From: Treponema sp.
Lineage (GTDB): Bacteria; Spirochaetota; Spirochaetia; Treponematales; Breznakiellaceae
DNA: 5,591 nt
Reading direction: 5' to 3'
Assembly: GCA_009780545.1 (NCBI GenBank)
Contig: WQZW01000122.1
Location: 1-5,591, forward strand
Position 1 is the stretch's first letter, and the number at the start of each line of letters is the position of its first letter. Made by a program: the position numbers and the translations under genes. The notes beneath the pieces are model-generated. The model was not told the DNA's origin. It did no database searches and saw only the letters and a list, made by a program, of their open reading frames with translations. Positions 1 through 5,259 of the stretch are shown here, piece by piece.

Positions 1-74
1 AAAGTTTCTTCCGTAATATGGCGATGGGGAGTATGTGATGAGCGGCAGGACATCCGGAAATTCAATACCTAATG

Positions 75-260
75 AGGGGGGGCAAACCCCCCTTCACTCC
101 ACCCGAAGGTTGCCGCAGGTTGTCGTGGACGACAACCCGCGGCAACCTTCGGCTTCCGTTACCCCCCGAGCGGGGGTTCCACCCCCGCAACGCCCCCGCA
201 ATGATCGGATGGAGTTTTGCCTTGCAAGACTCCAAGTCCATCATCCGAAAGATGATGGAC
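75..260. repeat. Cluster of five consecutive stem-loops (REP/BIME-like or structured RNA)
   Basis: Almost the whole interval folds into adjacent inverted repeats. (1) 75-81 pairs with 87-93 (AGGGGGG/CCCCCCT). (2) 103-126 pairs with 129-152, a 24-bp stem with a single A117/C138 mismatch and almost no loop. (3) 161-166 pairs with 172-177, competing with a second stem 170-176/182-188 (GCGGGGG/CCCCCGC). (4) 210-220 pairs with 224-234, 11 bp with one G-U pair. (5) 236-245 pairs with 251-260, a perfect GTCCATCATC stem around CGAAA. The 9-mer CCCCCGCAA occurs at 182-190, 193-201 and 264-272, suggesting one composite element reaching to about 272. The pairing is read directly from the sequence. That it is a dispersed genomic repeat, a mobile palindromic element or a structured transcript is inference. 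No transposase or target-site duplication was recognised. Confidence 0.7.
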
Positions 261-1276
261 CGTCCCCCGCAACATCGATCCGAACTGCCGGCAGCGCATA
301 CCGCTTCCTGCCGTTCCTCTTGGCGATGACGGTAATCCTGCTTTCCTGCGTTCCTCAAAGGGAAAAGCCGGCCGGCCCGGTTCACCTGGTTTTCGAGCCG
401 GACGGACGGGGTCGGAGCGACTTCGGACAAAGGCCGTCCTCGCCGGAACCGATACTCGCAAACCCCGACGAGATACTTGCCTGGCCGGCCGAATCCTGGA
501 GGAATCCCCGCTTCGAGGTTTTCCGCTGGCGGCGTTTCCCCTCGATCCTCATCTTCGACACCGCCGATTACCGGATGCAGGACGGGCTGTTCAAGCGGCT
601 GGCCTTCTTTGCCGAGAAACGCGGCTTCCGGGGCCGGCTTGCCGGGAACCAGGAAATCGCCGACCTGCATGGCTGGAACGCCCACGACTACGGTTCCGGC
701 GACCTGGCGGCCTTTTTCGCGAGGGCCGGAGCCGAAGGCTTTCCCCTGGGCGCCGAGGAACTGGAACTGCGGAACATCCTTCTGGAAGGGGGAATCGTTG
801 CCGAGGCGGGCGGCTCCCTTGTCGGTTCGGGCGGGGCGGTGCTGTCGATTTCCCGCGAGTCGAACGCCGCCCTCCGTTCCCTGTTGATGACGCACGAGGG
901 CTTTCACGGGCTGTTCGCCATCGACGGGGACTTCCGCCGGTTTGCCGCCGAACGCTGGAACGGCCTTCCCGCCGATGCCCAGCAGATGATGCTTACCTTC
1001 CTTGACGATGCGGAATACGACATCGGGGTCGATTACATCGTCCTTAAGGAATTCGCCTCCTTCGTCCTGCAACAGCCGACGGAACGGGCCGGGCAGTACT
1101 TTTCGGTAACGATGCCTTCCAGGATTACCAATCGGGCTTGGTGGGACGCGAACCGGCACCTGCGGGACGCTTCCGGTTCCTTCGCCCGTTTCGGCGAGGT
1201 GTTCCGCGGCGAGGCCGAGGCCTTCGGTGCCTATGTCGGCGAACGTTGGGGTTTGGCCGCAGGAAGGGTCTGGTAG
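209..1276 (+). CDS. Putative lipoprotein with HExxH zinc-metallopeptidase motif (start uncertain)
   Basis: This frame encodes a hydrophobic stretch, FLPFLLAMTVILLSC (about 305-349), whose LLSC is a good lipobox, so the mature protein should begin at that Cys and be membrane-anchored outside the cytoplasm. The remaining roughly 309 residues include MTHEGFHGLF (about 887-916). Its HEGFH is an HExxH zinc-binding and catalytic motif, typical of gluzincin-type metallopeptidases. A third ligand may be the Glu of LKEFASF, 48 residues after the second His; that is a guess. I do not recognise a named family; the substrate is unknown, possibly envelope protein. The start is problematic. From 209 (ATG, no Shine-Dalgarno) to 326 there is no ATG, GTG or TTG in frame, and 209 gives an unusually long region before the hydrophobic core. 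The frame stays open upstream to ATG 38, which has GGGGAG at 26-31, but this reads through the hairpin cluster. tatD follows after 5 bases, so the two are probably co-transcribed. Confidence 0.75.
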   Translation: MEFCLARLQVHHPKDDGPSPATSIRTAGSAYRFLPFLLAMTVILLSCVPQREKPAGPVHLVFEPDGRGRSDFGQRPSSPEPILANPDEILAWPAESWRNPRFEVFRWRRFPSILIFDTADYRMQDGLFKRLAFFAEKRGFRGRLAGNQEIADLHGWNAHDYGSGDLAAFFARAGAEGFPLGAEELELRNILLEGGIVAEAGGSLVGSGGAVLSISRESNAALRSLLMTHEGFHGLFAIDGDFRRFAAERWNGLPADAQQMMLTFLDDAEYDIGVDYIVLKEFASFVLQQPTERAGQYFSVTMPSRITNRAWWDANRHLRDASGSFARFGEVFRGEAEAFGAYVGERWGLAAGRVW

Positions 1277-1281
1277 CGCAC

Positions 1282-2085
1282 GTGCTCTGCGATGCCCATT
1301 GCCACCCCGCCGATCTGGCCCGCCCGGAGCCGGATGCCGAGGGCAGACGGCTGGCCCTGGGTGTCTCCTGTGCCTCCAGCGCCACGACCCTTGCCGAGTT
1401 CGAGTTCTGCGAGGCACTTTCGGGAAAGGCCGTTCCCCTGTACCCCTGTTTCGCCGTGCATCCCCAGATGCCCCGTCGCCTCGCCGAACGGCCCGGGGAG
1501 TTTCCCACGGTGGACGAGGGCCTGAGGATTCTGGACCTGCTCGGCCGGGAAGGAAGGCTTTCCGGCGTGGGCGAAACCGGCTTCGACCTGTACGATGCCG
1601 GCTTCCGCGCAAGCGAAGCCGTCCAGGACCTGCTCTTTGCCGAACACCTGGCGGCCGCGCTCCGTTACGGCCTGCCCCTGGTCCTGCATGTCCGCAGGGC
1701 GATGCACAAGGTCTTTGCCCGCTCCCGGGACCTTGCCCGCTGCCGGTCGGTGATCTTCCATTCCTGGTCCGGCACCCCGGGCGAGGGTCGGTCCCTGCTC
1801 GGCCGGGGAATAAACGCATTTTTTTCCTTCGGCACCGGCGTGGCCCTGAATCACAAGGAGGCGATGCGTTGCGCCGCCCTGCTTCCCGCCGACCGCCTCC
1901 TTACCGAAACCGATTCCCCCTACCAGCCGCTTCGAGGTTCCGCTTTCTCAACTTATGGCGACCTTCCTGCGATTCTTGAGGTTATGGCCGCCCTCCGCAG
2001 GAATGCGGAAAGCCCTGCCGAAACGGTCGAAGGCCTTGAGTCGGTAATCGCCGGAAATTTTCGTTCGGTGTTTGAATCTTGCTAA
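1282..2085 (+). CDS. tatD: TatD-family metal-dependent hydrolase (DNase-type)
   Basis: This 267-residue protein has the length and full motif set of the TatD family: TIM-barrel, two-metal, cytoplasmic phosphoesterases, of which E. coli TatD and YcfH are members and some are DNases. Visible in order: DAHCH (residues 4-8, metal His 6 and His 8), FAVHP (57-61), GVGETGFD (95-102, bridging Glu 98), LPLVLHVR (His 136), FHSWSG (His 160) and LLTETDSPY (Asp 211). None is missing, so it is probably active. The start is GTG at 1282, because the family begins a few residues before DxHxH. The only Shine-Dalgarno-like run, AGGAAGGG at 1261-1268, sits 13 bases upstream, so translation may be coupled to the lipoprotein gene that stops at 1276. 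The frame stays open further upstream but would overlap that gene by over 130 bases, so a longer form was not chosen. Membership is firm; which TatD subgroup and natural substrate are not. Confidence 0.93.
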   Translation: MLCDAHCHPADLARPEPDAEGRRLALGVSCASSATTLAEFEFCEALSGKAVPLYPCFAVHPQMPRRLAERPGEFPTVDEGLRILDLLGREGRLSGVGETGFDLYDAGFRASEAVQDLLFAEHLAAALRYGLPLVLHVRRAMHKVFARSRDLARCRSVIFHSWSGTPGEGRSLLGRGINAFFSFGTGVALNHKEAMRCAALLPADRLLTETDSPYQPLRGSAFSTYGDLPAILEVMAALRRNAESPAETVEGLESVIAGNFRSVFESC

Positions 2086-2090
2086 CAGAT

Positions 2091-2124
2091 CGACCAAAGC
2101 TGCCTGCGTAGCTTTGGTCGTTTT
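2091..2124 (+). terminator. Intrinsic terminator 1 after tatD
   Basis: A perfect 11-bp stem, CGACCAAAGCT (2091-2101) with AGCTTTGGTCG (2110-2120), encloses an 8-base loop and is followed at once by TTTT (2121-2124). It begins 5 bases after the tatD stop codon, so it ends the lipoprotein-tatD transcript. The T run lies only on the + side. Confidence 0.85.
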
Positions 2125-2137
2125 CGAAGGGTACGTT

Positions 2138-2164
2138 CCCCGCCGTTTCTGGCGGGGTTTTATG
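2138..2164 (+). terminator. Intrinsic terminator 2 (tandem)
   Basis: CCCCGCC (2138-2144) pairs perfectly with GGCGGGG (2151-2157) around GTTTCT and is followed by TTTTATGTT. It is a strong second terminator 14 bases after the first, placed between the convergent tatD and the minus-strand gene that stops at 2179. No T run follows the stem on the minus strand, so it is not an obvious terminator for that gene. Confidence 0.85.
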
Positions 2165-2178
2165 TTACGTTTTGCGGA

Positions 2179-2985
2179 TCAGAGATTTCGAAACAACGCC
2201 TCGGCCGTTCCCCGGACAAACTCGACCGTACTCGCCGCGTTCTTCAAATCCAGTTTGGAGCAATCGACATCGGTAAAATTCAGGGTGCTGGCCGTGCAGG
2301 CAATGTCGCAATTTCCCAGCGACGATTTGTCGGCTTTAAGATTGAAAGCCGAACAGCGCAACTTGAAGGAGTCGCAGGCAATTCCCCTCGCGCTCATCAA
2401 ATTCGCCATTGCGTTTACGGTCATGTGGCCGCAGCGTATGTTTTCCGCTATCACGTTCGAGTTGATTATCCCAAGGTTGATTTCGCCGCGATAGTTCCTC
2501 GGCAACAGCAACTTCGCCTGCTGTCGTCTGTGCCTGACATAGCTGACGAGATTGAACTTGTAACGGTCTTTTATTGTCAGGACATTTTGGTTCACTTCGA
2601 TGGTAAAACATTTGTCGATGTCCTCTTTGCTGACACCGACAAACTGTATCTCCTCCGATTGGGACTCGCCGATCTCCATATCCATGTTGATGAAATTCAT
2701 TTTAATCTCATCGGCCACGAACGGCATCCTGAACCCGTTGGCATCGATCTTTTGCAGTTTCGACGCACTTTTTTCGTCGGCGATCATCAGGGCTTCCTGC
2801 TCGAAAATTTCCTTGGCCACGTCCTTGGGGTCGCCAAGCTCCTTGCGGGCCTCGGCCTCCGTTTTGCCGGATTGCAGCAGCAGATCGTAATGCTCGTGCA
2901 TGGCCTTGATGATCGTTTCGGTTACCCGCAATTCGACGTCCCTAAGTTCCTTCCTCAAGTCGTCGAAAAATCCCTGTTCCTTCAT
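2179..2985 (-). CDS. HAAS (DUF1700-like) / DUF4097-like domain protein
   Basis: This 268-residue soluble protein has no signal peptide or membrane segment. Residues about 8-62 are alpha-helical and end in GKTEAEARKELGDPKDVAKEI (40-60), the LGDP-centred signature of HAAS/DUF1700 segments, which elsewhere are often encoded next to PadR-type regulators and join sensing or membrane parts. Residues about 95-265 show short alternating strands with Asn-, Ser- and Cys-rich turns, resembling the DUF4097 'putative adhesin' beta-helix fold. Six of its seven cysteines (185, 204, 211, 226, 230, 242) fall in the last 84 residues. No PadR gene lies in this window. The start is ATG at 2985, supported by GGAGGTGA at 2990-2997, an almost perfect anti-SD match about 5 bases upstream. 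It lies downstream of the symporter gene on the same strand and has its own candidate promoter. Its function is unknown; domain calls are from pattern recognition and the DUF4097 one is the weaker. Confidence 0.85.
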   Translation of the reverse strand: MKEQGFFDDLRKELRDVELRVTETIIKAMHEHYDLLLQSGKTEAEARKELGDPKDVAKEIFEQEALMIADEKSASKLQKIDANGFRMPFVADEIKMNFINMDMEIGESQSEEIQFVGVSKEDIDKCFTIEVNQNVLTIKDRYKFNLVSYVRHRRQQAKLLLPRNYRGEINLGIINSNVIAENIRCGHMTVNAMANLMSARGIACDSFKLRCSAFNLKADKSSLGNCDIACTASTLNFTDVDCSKLDLKNAASTVEFVRGTAEALFRNL

Positions 2986-3012
2986 TTTCTCACCTCCAGA
3001 TAGTATGCGCTC

Positions 3013-3041
3013 AGCTTACGAAAAAAAATGACATTTGTCAA
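3013..3041 (-). promoter_or_regulatory. Candidate sigma70-type promoter of the HAAS/DUF4097 gene
   Basis: Read on the minus strand, TTGACA (3041-3036) is a perfect -35 box. A 17-base spacer containing a T8 tract follows, then TAAGCT (3018-3013), a weak -10 that keeps the T, A and final T most often conserved. A transcript starting near 3006 would carry a 20-base leader with the strong GGAGGTGA site. The -35 and spacing are convincing; the -10 is not. Confidence 0.5.
3029..3040. promoter_or_regulatory. Palindrome overlapping the -35 box: candidate operator
   Basis: TGACATTTGTCA has perfect 5-bp arms (TGACA/TGTCA) around two bases and overlaps five of the six bases of the minus-strand TTGACA box, a classic place for a repressor site. 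The arms are short and could arise by chance. No regulator is encoded nearby. Confidence 0.35.
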
Positions 3042-3047
3042 CCCCCC

Positions 3048-3061
3048 TTGCATTGTTGCAA
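3048..3061. promoter_or_regulatory. Second short palindrome upstream of the -35 box
   Basis: TTGCA (3048-3052) and TGCAA (3057-3061) form a perfect 5-bp inverted repeat with a 4-base spacer, just upstream of the candidate promoter on the minus strand. It is a possible activator or repressor site; low information content. Confidence 0.25.
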
Positions 3062-3232
3062 AAAGAATCTAACTTAATCCCAATACGTTTATCCGAAGGA
3101 GGGTTCCGAGGGCGGCCCGATCCGCCTGAGCGCGCGGGCATGAACAGAAAGTACCGATTACATGCTCGAGGTGAAGGAAGCCCGGTCGACGAGGACCGGC
3201 ACATAGTTGATTATCGGGCCGAGAGCTGTCAA

Positions 3233-3270
3233 GGGTAAAGGGACTTTCGTGGAAAGATTCCCTTTTGCCC
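3233..3270. other. Long hairpin between symporter and HAAS gene, no U tract
   Basis: GGGTAAA-GGGA-CTTTC (3233-3248, with an extra C position) pairs with GAAAG-AT-TCCC-TTTT-GCCC (3252-3270) around a 3-base loop, giving about 16 pairs with small bulges. It starts 27 bases downstream of the symporter stop (3297) on the minus strand, where a terminator is expected. Neither strand has a T run after it, so it may instead stabilise or process the mRNA, or terminate with factors. A smaller stem CCGGTC/GACCGG (3182-3187 with 3194-3199) lies nearby. The rest of the 2986-3296 gap holds no convincing gene. Confidence 0.6.
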
Positions 3271-3296
3271 TCGACATAAAATTGGAGCGGTCTAAG

Positions 3297-4598
3297 TCAG
3301 CGCCACTTCGTTATATCCAGCGTGCCCATCCGTTTGGTTAGTGCCGACAGGTACACAAGATCACCGACGACGTTGATACCCGTGCGCCCCATATCGAGCA
3401 GTGCGTCGATGCCCAAGATCATCGCATAAGCGGCGGCGGCGGCGGTTCCCGCTTCCACCGGCAATCCCAGTTGGGTGAGCACCATCAGCAACATTAATGC
3501 GCCGCCTCCCGGAACTCCTGCCGTACCTATGGTAGCAAGGGTAGACATTATAAGGACGATCACCATTTGGGATGCGCTAAGCCCCTGTCCCCAAACGCTG
3601 AACGTCATGAACATAACGGCCGTGCCTTGATAAATGGCGGTTCCGTCCATGTTAATGTTTGCGCCAAGCGGCAACGCAAACGAGTACACGTCCCTGGGAA
3701 GTCCAATTTTTTCGGCGCACTGCATCGTTACCGGCAAGCACGCCGCCGAGCTTCTGGTTACAAAGCCGGTAATAAAAGCCTCTTTCGCACCTACGATAAA
3801 ACGCCTGATGCTTAAACCGCCGATTAATTTAACGCAAATCAGAAGATACCAAACGACGATGTAGAACAGGTAGGCCGAAAAGGTCGTTACGACCACCATG
3901 GCAAGACCGCCGACAACGCGGGCGCCGGCGGTGGCGAACACGTGCGCTATCAACGCGAATACGCCGACAGGCGCGTACTCCATAATGCCCTTGACCATCT
4001 TGATGATGATTTCCGCACAGCCGTCGAAAAAGTTGAAAACCGTTTCCGCGGCGTTTTTTGTTCTTTCGTTGCCGGTTTCGCGCAGTATGGCGATGGCGGT
4101 TCCAAAGCAGAGCGTGAAAAAGATAATTCCCAGCAATTGCTGCCGTGCGACAAAATCGACGATGTTGGTCGGGATGATATTAAGGAAGGTTTCCGACAAA
4201 GGCGGCGCTTCGGAAGCCTTGCCCGCATATTCCCCAAAGTCCGCGATAGATCCCAAGTTAACGCGCGGCCTGAAAATGCTGCCCGCAAGTAACCCCGTGC
4301 CTACCGCGACAAACGAAGTGAGGACGTAAATGAGCATAACCCGAACGCCGACCTTGCCCAACTGCTTGGGACTGACCGAAGCGGCACCGACAACGAGCGT
4401 TGAAAAAATTACGGGGACCATGATCATAAAAAGAAGCCGGATGAAAATTTGCCCCAACGGCTGTATCCACAAAATCTTTTCCTGAAAGATGATCCCCGCA
4501 AGCGCACCCAAAACGAGCGCAATAAGAATGCGGACGAGCAGGTTCGTGTTGAAATACCATCCAAACAACCCGCTTTTCTTTTTCCCCGAGTTTTCCAT
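3297..4598 (-). CDS. Dicarboxylate/amino acid:cation symporter (SLC1/DAACS family)
   Basis: This 433-residue, strongly hydrophobic inner-membrane protein matches the size of GltPh (about 420) and carries the full core of the family. HP1 hairpin TRSSAACLPVT spans 281-291. The TM7 Na+/substrate motif NMDGT spans 316-320, inside LGANINMDGT. The HP2 loop IGTAGVPGGG spans 357-366. TM8 DALLDMGRTGINVVGD spans 398-413. In TM8, Asp 402, Arg 405, Thr 406 and Asn 409 match the GltPh residues that hold acidic substrate. The Arg argues for glutamate, aspartate or C4-dicarboxylates over neutral amino acids, coupled to Na+ or H+. Start ATG 4598 is fixed by AAGGAG at 4605-4610, 6 bases upstream, and has a near-consensus promoter. 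It may supply carbon and nitrogen by scavenging. Exact substrate (gltP, gltT or dctA type) cannot be read, so no symbol is given. Its base composition is less G+C-rich than the flanking plus-strand genes. Confidence 0.95.
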   Translation of the reverse strand: MENSGKKKSGLFGWYFNTNLLVRILIALVLGALAGIIFQEKILWIQPLGQIFIRLLFMIMVPVIFSTLVVGAASVSPKQLGKVGVRVMLIYVLTSFVAVGTGLLAGSIFRPRVNLGSIADFGEYAGKASEAPPLSETFLNIIPTNIVDFVARQQLLGIIFFTLCFGTAIAILRETGNERTKNAAETVFNFFDGCAEIIIKMVKGIMEYAPVGVFALIAHVFATAGARVVGGLAMVVVTTFSAYLFYIVVWYLLICVKLIGGLSIRRFIVGAKEAFITGFVTRSSAACLPVTMQCAEKIGLPRDVYSFALPLGANINMDGTAIYQGTAVMFMTFSVWGQGLSASQMVIVLIMSTLATIGTAGVPGGGALMLLMVLTQLGLPVEAGTAAAAAYAMILGIDALLDMGRTGINVVGDLVYLSALTKRMGTLDITKWR

Positions 4599-4649
4599 GA
4601 CACTCTCCTTTTGTTTGCCTGGCAGGGCTTGGGCCCTTCGGCTTTTGTC

Positions 4650-4678
4650 AGCATAGTCTATCGCTTAAATGCTGTCAA
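4650..4678 (-). promoter_or_regulatory. Promoter of the symporter gene
   Basis: On the minus strand TTGACA (4678-4673), exactly 17 bases, then TATGCT (4655-4650) form a near-consensus sigma70-type promoter. Transcription near 4643 would give a leader of about 45 bases ending in the AAGGAG site. The leader can form only a short GGGC/GCCC stem, so no riboswitch is evident. Confidence 0.75.
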
Positions 4679-5084
4679 TACCTTGTGATTCCCCGCAATG
4701 CCGAACCGAAAATGACCGACGACCTTCGCGCGCCGTATCGTAGTTTTTCTGTTCCGTATGACGGTTGCCGTTCTCATGGTACGGTTGCATATTCGTTTCG
4801 TAAAAAAGGTAGATGTCGTCGATCAAATTACGGCATCAGGGTCTGATCGATGTTCCCCCGTTTTTTTATTTTTTTGGCAACCGACTTTTCGATTGGGTTT
4901 TATTTTTGGGCGTCACCTCTCCGGTCAATCGATTTTCGGTCGGCTGGGCAGGGAGGTGCCGGGCAAACCTAAATCGCCGACGGCGGGAAGCTTACCCCGG
5001 GCCCCCGAATCCTGCAGGCCCTTTCCTGTCGCAACCGTAGAAATCCATGATTCTTCGTCTTCCTTTCACTTGTCGGCAAACCCA
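4679..5084. other. Intergenic region without recognisable gene; A/T tracts and inverted repeats
   Basis: No reading frame here has a credible start, family match or ribosome binding site; the longest plus-strand frame (from 4758) runs into the SRP RNA and is rejected. Visible structure includes TCGATCA/TGATCGA (4819-4825 with 4844-4850, 18-base loop) enclosing a short ATCAG/CTGAT stem; a T7-A-T7 tract at 4861-4875 and a T4-A-T5 tract at 4898-4907; and an interrupted inverted repeat with CCGAC plus TCGATTG (4881-4895) facing CAATCGA plus GTCGG (4926-4943). From about 4945 the composition becomes G+C-rich again. Confidence 0.6.
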
Positions 5085-5114
5085 TTGCCCTTCTTTCCGG
5101 AATCGTGCTACAAT
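5085..5114 (+). promoter_or_regulatory. Promoter of the SRP RNA gene
   Basis: TTGCCC (5085-5090), an 18-base spacer ending in TGC, and TACAAT (5109-5114) make an extended -10 promoter (TGCTACAAT). The first bases of the SRP RNA terminal helix (G5120) lie about 6 bases after it, just where transcription should begin. Confidence 0.75.
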
Positions 5115-5119
5115 GATCC

Positions 5120-5222
5120 GTCCTGCCAGGAGCCATGCGGGTGGGCGCCGCCCAACCCTGCCAGGTCCGGAAGGAAGCAACAGTAAGCGGTAGCCGCCGC
5201 GCCGTGGAATTCCTGGCAGGGC
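5120..5222 (+). ncRNA. ffs: Small bacterial signal recognition particle RNA (4.5S)
   Basis: The conserved domain IV core is present: GGTCCGGAAGGAAGCA (5164-5179), with the GGAA tetraloop at 5169-5172 and the asymmetric internal loop that binds Ffh. The ends form a long terminal helix, CCTGCCAGGA (5122-5131) with TCCTGGCAGG (5211-5220), extended by T5121/G5221 and G5120/C5222. The length of about 103 bases fits the short, Alu-less SRP RNA of most bacteria (E. coli 4.5S is 114). The RNA joins Ffh to form the particle that targets nascent membrane proteins to FtsY. A T5 run at 5225-5229 right after the terminal helix probably terminates transcription. dnaX starts 37 bases later; ffs next to dnaX is known in several bacteria. 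Ends are inferred to within a few bases. Confidence 0.93.
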
Positions 5223-5234
5223 ACTTTTTCTTTC
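5211..5234 (+). terminator. Probable 3' end of the SRP RNA transcript
   Basis: The 3' arm of the terminal helix is followed after two bases by TTTTTCTTT (5225-5233), so the RNA's own closing stem may serve as the terminator. The stem is long-range rather than a local hairpin, so read-through into dnaX is possible. Confidence 0.45.
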
Positions 5235-5247
5235 CGGCCGGAGGATG

Positions 5248-5253
5248 TATACT
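5248..5253 (+). promoter_or_regulatory. TATACT -10-like box just before dnaX
   Basis: TATACT differs from TATAAT at one position, and its sixth following base would be just before A5260, the first base of the chosen dnaX start. The region 17 bases upstream is only a T-rich run, not a proper -35. If real, the dnaX mRNA would be nearly leaderless. Confidence 0.3.
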
Positions 5254-5259
5254 GGGGCC

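Noticed and set aside
1..72. Open frame at the left edge ending in TAA at 70-72 (a second ends in TGA at 36-38), possibly the tail of an upstream gene
   Set aside because: Only 11-23 codons are visible and no family is recognisable, so neither frame can be chosen over chance.
75..272. CRISPR array or integron attC array reading of the hairpin cluster
   Set aside because: There are no regularly spaced direct repeats of CRISPR length, and the stems differ from each other; no integrase core site could be identified with confidence.
1138..1281. Longer N-terminus for tatD starting at TTG 1138
   Set aside because: It would overlap the lipoprotein gene by about 139 bases and add residues upstream of the DxHxH motif, which normally sits at the very start of the family.
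62..1819. Very long minus-strand open frame (585 codons) opposite the lipoprotein and tatD genes
   Set aside because: It is rich in Arg, Pro and Gly with no domain, crosses two well-supported plus-strand genes, and is the expected shadow of G+C-rich coding DNA.
3016..3238. Small frames on both strands in the symporter-HAAS gap
   Set aside because: No ribosome binding site or family resemblance; they overlap the candidate promoter, palindromes and hairpins.
4618..4628. CCTGGCAGGGC shared by the symporter leader and the 3' arm of the SRP RNA (5212-5222)
   Set aside because: An 11-base match is expected several times by chance in a window this size, and no pairing role is evident.
4834..4875. 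Possible plus-strand terminator ending in T7-A-T7
   Set aside because: The stems upstream are short or end 11-14 bases before the T tract, so a working intrinsic terminator is not supported.
4758..5186. 142-codon plus-strand frame before dnaX
   Set aside because: It runs through the ffs promoter and into the conserved SRP RNA core, with no recognisable domain.
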